In this document: positions 53,466 to 59,586 of the stretch, piece after piece
Numbering within the stretch: the stretch's first letter is position 1
Layout of the letters: each line of letters begins with the position of its first letter
Origin: Treponema sp. OMZ 790
Lineage (GTDB): Bacteria > Spirochaetota > Spirochaetia > Treponematales > Treponemataceae
Assembly (NCBI RefSeq): GCF_024181285.1
Contig: NZ_CP051201.1
Location: 2,294,001-2,358,000, forward strand
Length of the DNA stretch: 64,000 nucleotides
Direction: 5' to 3'
Position numbers and translations under genes: made by a program
The notes under the pieces: model-generated
Told to the model about the DNA's origin: nothing
Seen by the model: only the letters and a program-made list of their open reading frames with translations
Database searches by the model: none

Positions 53466-53700
53466 GCCGGCAGCGGGAAGGCTGTTGAGCAGTTGTACCT
53501 CCGTGTACACTTCGCATAATGCGGAAGGAGAAAAAATGACTAGATCATTTAGTTATGATGATAATTTGAAGGGTATGGTCGATATCAGTTCTGACGGACT
53601 TGAAACAGCATATCATTTTTTAGGAGAAAATATATGATAAAATTAAATTTGAACAAGAGCTCAGCCGCTTCAAGCGGCAGGCTCTGTGCACTGAAAAGAG
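53417..53700 (+). repeat. 284-bp direct repeat, first copy
   Basis: Identical by eye to 56172-56455 (offset 2755 bp). It covers half a hairpin, the 33-codon ORF, and the first 22 codons of the lipoprotein gene. It marks a two-gene segmental duplication. Confidence 0.85.
53536..53637 (+). CDS. 33-residue ORF coupled to lipoprotein copy 3
   Basis: ATG 53536 after AAGGAG encodes MTRSFSYDDNLKGMVDISSD and continues GLETAYHFLGENI. Its TGA overlaps the ATG of the next gene (ATGA), so translation is probably coupled. An identical copy precedes lipoprotein copy 5 at 56291-56392. It has no signal peptide and is acidic. No family recognised. It may be the fossil N-terminus of another gene or a true leader; the good ribosome site favours translation. 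Confidence 0.6.
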   Translation: MTRSFSYDDNLKGMVDISSDGLETAYHFLGENI

Positions 53701-54779
53701 CGGCGGCGCTCATCATAGCCGCATTACTGCTTGCCGCAGTGCTGCTGTTTACCGGCTGCCCGAATAATGCGGGCGGAAGCGGTTCGGGCAGTGCCACGCC
53801 GCCTGCACCGCCCGATGTAGGTTTTTTTGAAGATACAGGCGACGGCTTTATAAAAATAACCCCTCCTGCAAAAGGCATTGTAGGCGTTGACCCTGACTAC
53901 ACCTTACCCGGATCTCAAGATTATTGGAAAGGCGTATTTATTAAAGACCGAAAGGTAAAATTAAGCCCCTACAAGCTCGGCAAGACAGAGGTAGCATACG
54001 AGTTATGGCACGAGGTACTGACATGGGCAGAAGGTAAAGGCTACACCTTTGCAAACAAGGGAAAAGAAGGCAGTGCCGGAACCGTAGGAGCCGCTCCCAC
54101 AGATGAAGGAAAAAAAGAGCCTGTAACTGAAATAAACTGGCGGGACTGCATTGTGTGGTGTAATGCGTATACGGAAAAAGAAAAAGGAATAGGCGAATGC
54201 GTCTACCGCAAAAAGGACAATCATACGGTTGTATTAAAAGATGCGACGGCAACAGCTGATTGTGATGCCGCCTATGCCGATATGAGTAAAAAAGGCTTTA
54301 GACTTCCGACTGAAGCTGAGTGGGAATATGCGGCCCGTTGGCAGGGAAGCGATAAAACAAATGCAGCACAATACGGCGATGTATGGCTGACCAAATTGAA
54401 CAGTGCAAGCGGAGCGAAAGCTGACTGGAATGATGCTGCGGAAACAGGAGCGGTTGCGTGGTATAGTGGTAATTCAGGCTACAAAACTCATCCTGTAGGA
54501 AAAAAGCGGGCAAATGCACTTGGCTTACACGATATGAGCGGGAATGTCTGGGAATGGTGTTTTGATTGGTATGCTGATAATCCTGCATCAAACGATAGTA
54601 CTTATGTGCAAGGCGGTATTGTTACCGATCCTCAAGGGGCCGCGTCGGGTACTAACCGCGTCAGGCGTGGCGGCAGTTGGCTCTACGACGCGAACCTCTG
54701 CCCTGTAGGCAAGCGGGACTACAGCAGTCCTGACCGCAGGAGCCACAATCTTGGCTTCCGCCTGGCTTGTCTGCCCTAA
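53634..54779 (+). CDS. FGE/C-type-lectin-fold lipoprotein with DGR-type variable region (copy 3)
   Basis: A 381-aa member. Its N-terminus (MIKLNLNKSSAASSGRLCAL) is longer than in copies 1 and 2; lipobox LLFTGC (Cys42). The FGE domain closely follows copy 1 (YKLGKTEVAYELWHEVLTWA, EINWRDCIVWCNAYTEKEKG, KKGFRLPTEAEWEYAARWQG, DMSGNVWEWCFDWYADNPAS). The variable region is residues 340-372 (54651-54749): act aac, agg, ctc tac gac, aac ctc, aag, gac tac agc, gac cgc, agc cac aat. It ends GFRLACLP. A 15-bp hairpin begins 25 nt after the stop. Confidence 0.87.
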   Translation: MIKLNLNKSSAASSGRLCALKRAAALIIAALLLAAVLLFTGCPNNAGGSGSGSATPPAPPDVGFFEDTGDGFIKITPPAKGIVGVDPDYTLPGSQDYWKGVFIKDRKVKLSPYKLGKTEVAYELWHEVLTWAEGKGYTFANKGKEGSAGTVGAAPTDEGKKEPVTEINWRDCIVWCNAYTEKEKGIGECVYRKKDNHTVVLKDATATADCDAAYADMSKKGFRLPTEAEWEYAARWQGSDKTNAAQYGDVWLTKLNSASGAKADWNDAAETGAVAWYSGNSGYKTHPVGKKRANALGLHDMSGNVWEWCFDWYADNPASNDSTYVQGGIVTDPQGAASGTNRVRRGGSWLYDANLCPVGKRDYSSPDRRSHNLGFRLACLP

Positions 54780-54803
54780 GTTCACACATTTTGCCGCAGA
54801 GGT

Positions 54804-54896
54804 ACTCAAAATCGGACATCCGTGTCCGATTTTGAGTTTCGAGTTTTGCCTCACGGCAAAACATCGTAATGCTGGAACCACCGCCGTCCGTGGCGG
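54804..54896 (+). repeat. Post-VR hairpin triplet downstream of copy 3
   Basis: ACTCAAAATCGGACA-tccg-TGTCCGATTTTGAGT (54804-54837), CGAG-TTTTGCC-tcac-GGCAAAA-CATCG (54840-54866), and CCACCGCC-gtcc-GTGGCGG (about 54878-54896). Close copies follow lipoprotein copies 4 (56075-56166), 5 (57505-57596, with a different first stem) and 6 (58757-58848). Confidence 0.85.
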
Positions 54897-54961
54897 TAAA
54901 GCGGTGAAACCGAACTATATAATTACAAATTGATAAAACTTTAATTAAGGAGATTTTCAAG

Positions 54962-56050
54962 ATGAAAACAATCAACAACAAGAAAAAAGGTGCTGCGGCG
55001 CTCATCACAGCCGCAATATTGGCAGTAGGGCTGCTTTTTACAGGCTGTCCCAATAGTGCGGGCGGTTCGGGCGGCGGAACGACACCGCCCACACCGCCCG
55101 CTGTAGGTTCTTTTGAAGATACAGGCGACGGCTTTGTAAAAATAATACCTCCTGCAAAAGGCATTGTAGGCGTTGCTCCCGGATGCACCTTACCCGGAAC
55201 TGACAATTATTGGAAAGGTGTATTTATTAAAGACCGGAAGGTAAAATTAAGCCCCTACAAGCTCGGCAAAACAGAGGTAACGTACAAACTTTGGAAAGAA
55301 GTTTACGATTGGGCGGTAAAACCTGAACATGGGTATGTATTTGCCAATGTAGGAGTAAAAGGCAGTTCCGGAAGCGGAACTGACGATGAGCCTGTAACAA
55401 TGATAAGTTGGCGGGACTGTATTGTGTGGTGTAATGCGTATACGGAAATGAAGCTGGGCTCCGATGAGCAATGCGTCTACCGCAAAAAAGACAATCATAC
55501 GGTTGTATTAAAAAACGCGACTGATACAGCTGCTTGCGATGCAGCCTATGCCGATATGGGTAAAAAAGGCTTTAGGCTGCCGACCGAAGCGGAATGGGAA
55601 TACGCAGCCCGCTGGCAGGGAAGCGATACTGAAAATGCGGCACAATACGGCGATGTATGGCTGACCAAATTAAACAGTGCAAGCGGAGCGAAAGCTGACT
55701 GGAATACGGCGGAAACAGGAGAGGTTGCGTGGTATAATGGTAATTCAGTAGGAAAAACTCATCCTGTAGGAAAAAAGAGAGCGAATGCACTCGGTTTATA
55801 TGACATGAGCGGTAATGTCTGGGAATGGTATTGGGATTTGTATAAGGATGACCCTGCATCAAACGATGCTGCTTATATGCAAGGCGGTATTGTTACCGAT
55901 CCTCAGGGTGGTGCGTCGGGTGCTTACCGTGGTAGGCGCGGCGGCAGCTGGCGCGATATCGCGGACTTCTGCACTGTAGGCCTACGGATCCGCAACAGTC
56001 CTGACGGCAGGAACAACGATCTTGGTTTCCGCCTGGCTTGTCTGCCCTAA
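54962..56050 (+). CDS. FGE/C-type-lectin-fold lipoprotein with DGR-type variable region (copy 4)
   Basis: A 362-aa member. N-terminus MKTINNKKKGAAALITAAIL, lipobox LLFTGC (Cys29). The FGE domain differs from copy 3 in the first third (YKLWKEVYDWAVKPEHGYVF) but keeps MISWRDCIVWCNAYTEMKLG, FRLPTEAEWEYAARWQG and DMSGNVWEWYWDLYKDDPAS. The variable region is residues 321-353 (55922-56020): gct tac, agg, cgc gat atc, gac ttc, cta, atc cgc aac, gac ggc, aac aac gat. It ends GFRLACLP. AAGGAG lies before the ATG. A hairpin triplet follows. Confidence 0.87.
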   Translation: MKTINNKKKGAAALITAAILAVGLLFTGCPNSAGGSGGGTTPPTPPAVGSFEDTGDGFVKIIPPAKGIVGVAPGCTLPGTDNYWKGVFIKDRKVKLSPYKLGKTEVTYKLWKEVYDWAVKPEHGYVFANVGVKGSSGSGTDDEPVTMISWRDCIVWCNAYTEMKLGSDEQCVYRKKDNHTVVLKNATDTAACDAAYADMGKKGFRLPTEAEWEYAARWQGSDTENAAQYGDVWLTKLNSASGAKADWNTAETGEVAWYNGNSVGKTHPVGKKRANALGLYDMSGNVWEWYWDLYKDDPASNDAAYMQGGIVTDPQGGASGAYRGRRGGSWRDIADFCTVGLRIRNSPDGRNNDLGFRLACLP

Positions 56051-56171
56051 GTTCACACATTTTGCCGGAGAGGTACTCAAAATCGGACATCCGTGTCCGA
56101 TTTTGAGTTTCGAGTTTTGCCTCACGGCAAAACATCGTAATGCTGGAACCACCGCCGTCCATGGCGGTAAA

Positions 56172-56455
56172 GCGGGCGCAGCGTAAGCCGCCCGCAAGCA
56201 GCCTTGTGTCGAAAAAATGCGCCGGCAGCGGGAAGGCTGTTGAGCAGTTGTACCTCCGTGTACACTTCGCATAATGCGGAAGGAGAAAAAATGACTAGAT
56301 CATTTAGTTATGATGATAATTTGAAGGGTATGGTCGATATCAGTTCTGACGGACTTGAAACAGCATATCATTTTTTAGGAGAAAATATATGATAAAATTA
56401 AATTTGAACAAGAGCTCAGCCGCTTCAAGCGGCAGGCTCTGTGCACTGAAAAGAG
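56172..56455 (+). repeat. 284-bp direct repeat, second copy
   Basis: Same sequence as 53417-53700, here joined on its left to the GGCGG hairpin instead of to the left arm of the long hairpin. The junction falls within a palindrome, which suggests that palindromes were the exchange points. Confidence 0.85.
56291..56392 (+). CDS. 33-residue ORF coupled to lipoprotein copy 5
   Basis: Second identical copy of the ORF at 53536-53637, with the same AAGGAG and the same ATGA overlap with the downstream lipoprotein gene. Preservation of both signals in both copies cannot by itself prove selection, because the whole 284-bp repeat is identical. Confidence 0.55.
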   Translation: MTRSFSYDDNLKGMVDISSDGLETAYHFLGENI

Positions 56456-57480
56456 CCGCGGCACTCATCACAGCCGCAATATTGGCACTGGTCTTTACAG
56501 GCTGCCCGAATAATGCGGGCGGAAGCGGTTCGGGCAGTGCCACACCGCCTGCCCCGCCCGATGTAGGTTCTTTTGAAGACGCAGGCGACGGCTTTGTAAA
56601 AATAATACCGCCTGCAAACGGCATCACAGGCGTTGCCCCTAACTACGACTTACCCGGAAGTGAAGCTTTGTGGAAAGGCGTATTCCGTGCAGGCCGAAAG
56701 GTAAAATTAAATCCCTACAAGCTCGGCAAGACGGAGGTAACGTACAAACTTTGGAAAGAAGTTTACGATTTGGCGACTGGTCATGGATATACATTTGCCA
56801 ATCCGGGAGTAAAAGGTAAAGACGGAAGCGGAACTGACGATGAGCCTGTAACGACTATAAGCTGGCGGGACTGCATAGTATGGTGTAATGCGTATACTCA
56901 AATAAAGCTGGGCTCCGATGAGCAATGCGTATACCGCAAAAAAGACGATCATACGGTTGTATTAAAAAACGCGACTGATACAGCTGCTTGCGATGCAGCC
57001 TATGCCGATATGAGTAAAAAAGGCTTTAGACTTCCTACCGAAGCCGAGTGGGAATATGCTGCCCGCTGGCAGGGAAGCGATACAACAAATGCGGTGCAAT
57101 ACGACGATGTATGGCTGACCAAATTAAACAGTGCAAGCGGAGCAAAAGCTGACTGGAATGATGCTGCGGAAACAGGAGCGGTTACGTGGTATAGTGGTAA
57201 TTCAGGTAGCAAAACTCATCCTGTTGGAAAAAAGCGGGCGAATGCACTCGGTTTATGTGATATGAGCGGAAATGTCTGGGAATGGTGTTTTGATTGGTAC
57301 GGCGATATAGAGGCTAACACAGTTACCGATCCTCAAGGTGGTGCGTCGGGTACTTACCGTGTTTATCGCGGCGGCAGCTGGGACTCCGACGCGGACGGCT
57401 GCACTGTAGGCATTCGGGACTACAGCAGTCCTGCCGGCAGGAGCAACTTTCGTGGCTTCCGGCTGGCTTGTCGGCCTTGA
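56389..57480 (+). CDS. FGE/C-type-lectin-fold lipoprotein with DGR-type variable region (copy 5)
   Basis: A 363-aa member. It shares the N-terminus of copy 3 (MIKLNLNKSSAASSGRLCAL) but its body resembles copies 4 and 6 (YKLWKEVYDLATGHGYTFAN). Lipobox LVFTGC (Cys39). FGE landmarks TTISWRDCIVWCNAYTQIKL, KKGFRLPTEAEWEYAARWQG, DMSGNVWEWCFDWYGD. The variable region is residues 322-354 (57352-57450): act tac, tat, gac tcc gac, gac ggc, att, gac tac agc, gcc ggc, agc aac ttt. It ends GFRLACRP. The head-to-body combination again indicates recombination within the array. Confidence 0.87.
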   Translation: MIKLNLNKSSAASSGRLCALKRAAALITAAILALVFTGCPNNAGGSGSGSATPPAPPDVGSFEDAGDGFVKIIPPANGITGVAPNYDLPGSEALWKGVFRAGRKVKLNPYKLGKTEVTYKLWKEVYDLATGHGYTFANPGVKGKDGSGTDDEPVTTISWRDCIVWCNAYTQIKLGSDEQCVYRKKDDHTVVLKNATDTAACDAAYADMSKKGFRLPTEAEWEYAARWQGSDTTNAVQYDDVWLTKLNSASGAKADWNDAAETGAVTWYSGNSGSKTHPVGKKRANALGLCDMSGNVWEWCFDWYGDIEANTVTDPQGGASGTYRVYRGGSWDSDADGCTVGIRDYSSPAGRSNFRGFRLACRP

Positions 57481-57504
57481 GTTCACACATTTTGCCGGAG
57501 AGCT

Positions 57505-57596
57505 GCTCAAAAATGTACATCCGTGTACATTTTTGAGCTTCGAGTTTTGCCCACGGCAAAACATCGCAAGAATAGAACCACCGCCGTCCATGGCGG
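57505..57596 (+). repeat. Post-VR hairpin triplet downstream of copy 5 (alternative stem)
   Basis: Here the first hairpin is GCTCAAAAATGTACA-tccg-TGTACATTTTTGAGC (57505-57538). The stem sequence differs from the neighbours on both arms at once, while the ACA-TCCG-TGT apex stays the same. Then CGAG-TTTTGCC-cac-GGCAAAA-CATCGC (57541-57567) and the GGCGG hairpin. Confidence 0.85.
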
Positions 57597-57661
57597 TAAA
57601 GCGGTGTAGCCGAACTATATAATTACAAATTGATAAAACTTTAATTAAGGAGATTTTCAAG

Positions 57662-58732
57662 ATGAAAACAATCAACAACAAGAAAAAAGGTGCTGCGGTG
57701 CTCATCACAGCCGCAATATTGGCAGTAGGGCTGCTTTTTACCGGCTGTCCCAATAGCGCGGGCGGTTCGGGCAGTGCCACACCGCCCGCACCGCCCGCAC
57801 CGCCCGATGTAGGTTCTTTTGAAGACACAGGCGACGGCTTTATAAAAATAACCCCTCCTGCAAAAGGCATTGTAGGCGTTGCTCCAGGATGTACCTTACC
57901 CGGAACTGACGCTAAGTGGAAAGGCGTATTTATTGACGGGCGTAAGGTAAAATTAAGCCCCTACAAGCTGGGCAAAACAGCGGTAACGTACAAACTTTGG
58001 AAAGAAGTTTACGATTGGGCGGTAAAAGCTGAAAACGGATACAAGTTTGCCAATGAAGGAGTAAAAGGCAGTGATGGAACCGGAAATGACGAAGAGCAGC
58101 CTGTAACGACTATAAGCTGGCGGGACTGCATTGTGTGGTGTAATGCGTATACGGAAAAAGAAAAAGGAATAGACGCATGTGTATACCGCAACAAAGACAA
58201 TCACGATTTGGTATTAAAAGACGCAACGGCAGAAGCTGCTTGTGATGCAGCCTATGCCGATATGAGTAAAAAAGGCTTTAGACTTCCTACCGAAGCTGAG
58301 TGGGAATATGCTGCCCGCTGGCAGGGAAGCGATACAACAAATGCGGTGCAATACGGCGATGTATGGCTGACCAAATTAAACAGTGCAAGCGGAGCAAAAG
58401 CTGACTGGAATAATGCGGATGAGACAAAAGCCGTTGCGTGGTATAGTGTTAATTCAGGTAGCAAAACTCATCCTGTTGGAAAAAAGCGGGCGAATGCACT
58501 CGGTTTATGTGATATGAGCGGAAATGTCTGGGAATGGTGTTTTGATTGGTACGGCGATATAGAGGCTAACACAGTTACCGATCCTCAAGGTGGTGCGTCG
58601 GGTCCTGCCCGTGTTTTACGCGGCGGCTGCTGGCGCAACTTCGCGCGCGACTGCACTGTAGGCAAACGGTACTACTACAGTCCTGGCAGCAGGCACAGCA
58701 GTGTTGGCTTCCGGTTGGCTTGTCGGCCTTGA
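57662..58732 (+). CDS. FGE/C-type-lectin-fold lipoprotein with DGR-type variable region (copy 6)
   Basis: A 356-aa member with the head of copy 4 (MKTINNKKKGAAVLITAAIL, lipobox LLFTGC, Cys29; 2700 bp offset from copy 4). FGE landmarks YKLGKTAVTYKLWKEVYDWA, TTISWRDCIVWCNAYTEKEK, FRLPTEAEWEYAARWQG, DMSGNVWEWCFDWYGD. The variable region is residues 315-347 (58604-58702): cct gcc, tta, cgc aac ttc, cgc gac, aaa, tac tac tac, ggc agc, cac agc agt. It ends GFRLACRP. A hairpin triplet begins 25 nt after the stop. Confidence 0.87.
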   Translation: MKTINNKKKGAAVLITAAILAVGLLFTGCPNSAGGSGSATPPAPPAPPDVGSFEDTGDGFIKITPPAKGIVGVAPGCTLPGTDAKWKGVFIDGRKVKLSPYKLGKTAVTYKLWKEVYDWAVKAENGYKFANEGVKGSDGTGNDEEQPVTTISWRDCIVWCNAYTEKEKGIDACVYRNKDNHDLVLKDATAEAACDAAYADMSKKGFRLPTEAEWEYAARWQGSDTTNAVQYGDVWLTKLNSASGAKADWNNADETKAVAWYSVNSGSKTHPVGKKRANALGLCDMSGNVWEWCFDWYGDIEANTVTDPQGGASGPARVLRGGCWRNFARDCTVGKRYYYSPGSRHSSVGFRLACRP

Positions 58733-58756
58733 GTTCACACATTTTGCCGGAGAGGT

Positions 58757-58848
58757 ACTCAAAATCGGACATCCGTGTCCGATTTTGAGTTTCGAGTTTT
58801 GCCTCACGGCAAAACATCGTAATGCTGGAACCACCGCCGTCCATGGCG
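58757..58848 (+). repeat. Post-VR hairpin triplet downstream of copy 6
   Basis: ACTCAAAATCGGACA-tccg-TGTCCGATTTTGAGT (58757-58790), CGAG-TTTTGCC-tcac-GGCAAAA-CATCG (58793-58818), then the CCACCGCC/GGCGG hairpin. Confidence 0.85.
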
Positions 58849-58925
58849 GTAAAGCGGTGAAACCGAACAGGCAAAATGTGTTTTGTGGTGCAGTGTATTT
58901 TTGAAAATAAAACTGCACTGTGTCA

Positions 58926-59155
58926 GCCGCTTTAGCGGCTCGAAAATTTTTGAGTAAAAAACGGTATGGACTTTATAAGGTGGTGCGTCGGGTACTAACC
59001 GTGTTAAACGCGGCGGCAGCTGGTACGATGATGCGGATAGCGCTGCTCGTGCGATTCGGAACGACGGCGACCCCGACGCCCGCGTCAGCATTCTTGGCTT
59101 GCGGCTGGTCTCGCGTCCCTAGGGTTCACACATTTTGCCGCTTTAGCGGCTCGAA
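58926..59155 (+). repeat. Direct repeats flanking the orphan variable cassette
   Basis: A 19-nt sequence, GCCGCTTTAGCGGCTCGAA, occurs at 58926-58944 and 59137-59155, on either side of the orphan cassette. Each copy contains the small palindrome GCCGC-ttta-GCGGC. This is the arrangement expected if the cassette arrived with, or by exchange between, a shared 3' hairpin. Confidence 0.75.
58979..59122 (+). pseudogene. Orphan variable-region cassette (class B) without a gene body
   Basis: An open stretch of 48 codons reads GGASGTNRVKRGGSWYDDAD, SAARAIRNDGDPDARVSILG, LRLVSRP and stops at TAG. It is immediately preceded by an in-frame TAA and has no start. It is the last part of an FGE-fold gene only, with a 99-nt variable region (58994-59092) aligning codon for codon with the six genes. 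It is not a template repeat: the variable codons are tac gat gat, gat agc and so on, not AAC-rich. It may serve as a donor for recombination or be debris. Confidence 0.85.
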
Positions 59156-59184
59156 GTTTTTTGTAATTTAAGGAGTTTTAGACT

Positions 59185-59586
59185 ATGAATTTATTTGATT
59201 CTATGAAAGACAAACACATCTTAATTCAAGATGTCGGTAATATTGAGGAATTGCAGCGGTTTATCGGGCATAACATCTACCGCAGAGATCAACCGCCGGC
59301 ACCGTCTGAGTACACACCCGTTGCCTACGACAAACTTAAAGACTACCTGCAAAAACTGCCTGCAGGCGATACCGAACAAAAAATTCGCACAGGCTTTAAA
59401 GAGCTCGTCTTTTTATGCGATGAAAAGGGAGAAGAAAAAGGCTGCCGCGAAATGCGTAAACGCTTCGCCGCATACACCAAGGGCATACCTGACGGCTCTC
59501 GCCTCCGCCAAGAATTGGTACAAGCCTCAACAATCGAGGAGTATAAAGCTATAATTCAAAATTATTTTAATCCAAAAACTTTATAG
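59185..59586 (+). CDS. Chimeric ORF: unknown N-terminus fused to dusB C-terminal fragment
   Basis: A 133-aa frame after AAGGAG. Residues 1-62 (MNLFDSMKDKHILIQDVGNI..., DQPPAPSEYTPVAYDKLKDY) match nothing I know. Residues 63-125 are the C-terminal segment of DusB (TEQKIRTGFKELVFLCDEKG, CREMRKRFAAYTKGIPDGS, STIEEYKAIIQ), the helical tRNA-contacting part, without the catalytic barrel. It ends NYFNPKTL. The DNA of the dusB part is about 97% identical to 46236-46425. Its 3' end overlaps the convergent DUF4097 gene by 20 nt. It may be translated, but any tRNA role is speculation. Confidence 0.7.
   Translation: MNLFDSMKDKHILIQDVGNIEELQRFIGHNIYRRDQPPAPSEYTPVAYDKLKDYLQKLPAGDTEQKIRTGFKELVFLCDEKGEEKGCREMRKRFAAYTKGIPDGSRLRQELVQASTIEEYKAIIQNYFNPKTL
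59371..59560 (+). repeat. Right direct repeat: dusB 3' end (candidate island boundary)
   Basis: Counterpart of 46236-46425. Differences by eye: one in atcCgc/attCgc, one in gagctT/gagctC, and a cluster of four in ctcaaaac/ctctcgcc. Confidence 0.85.

Larger units (their letters stand above)
46426..59370 (+). mobile_element. Putative genomic island in the 3' end of dusB, carrying the variable lipoprotein array
   Basis: About 12.9 kb lies between the two dusB 3'-end copies. Content: a broken Rpn gene, an LRR lipoprotein, a DUF4469 protein, six FGE-fold lipoprotein genes, an orphan cassette and many hairpin repeats; no housekeeping gene is seen inside. The right-hand dusB fragment overlaps the convergent DUF4097 gene tail to tail, as an old neighbour would. 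This suggests the right end is the ancestral dusB terminus and the left one came with the insert. dus genes are known integration sites for islands, but no integrase is visible, so a past insertion or a segmental duplication are both possible. Confidence 0.55.

Noticed and set aside
58994..59092. Orphan cassette as the DGR template repeat
   Set aside because: A template should be rich in AAC/AAT at the variable codons. This copy has tac gat gat, gat agc and similar, so it is itself a varied sequence.
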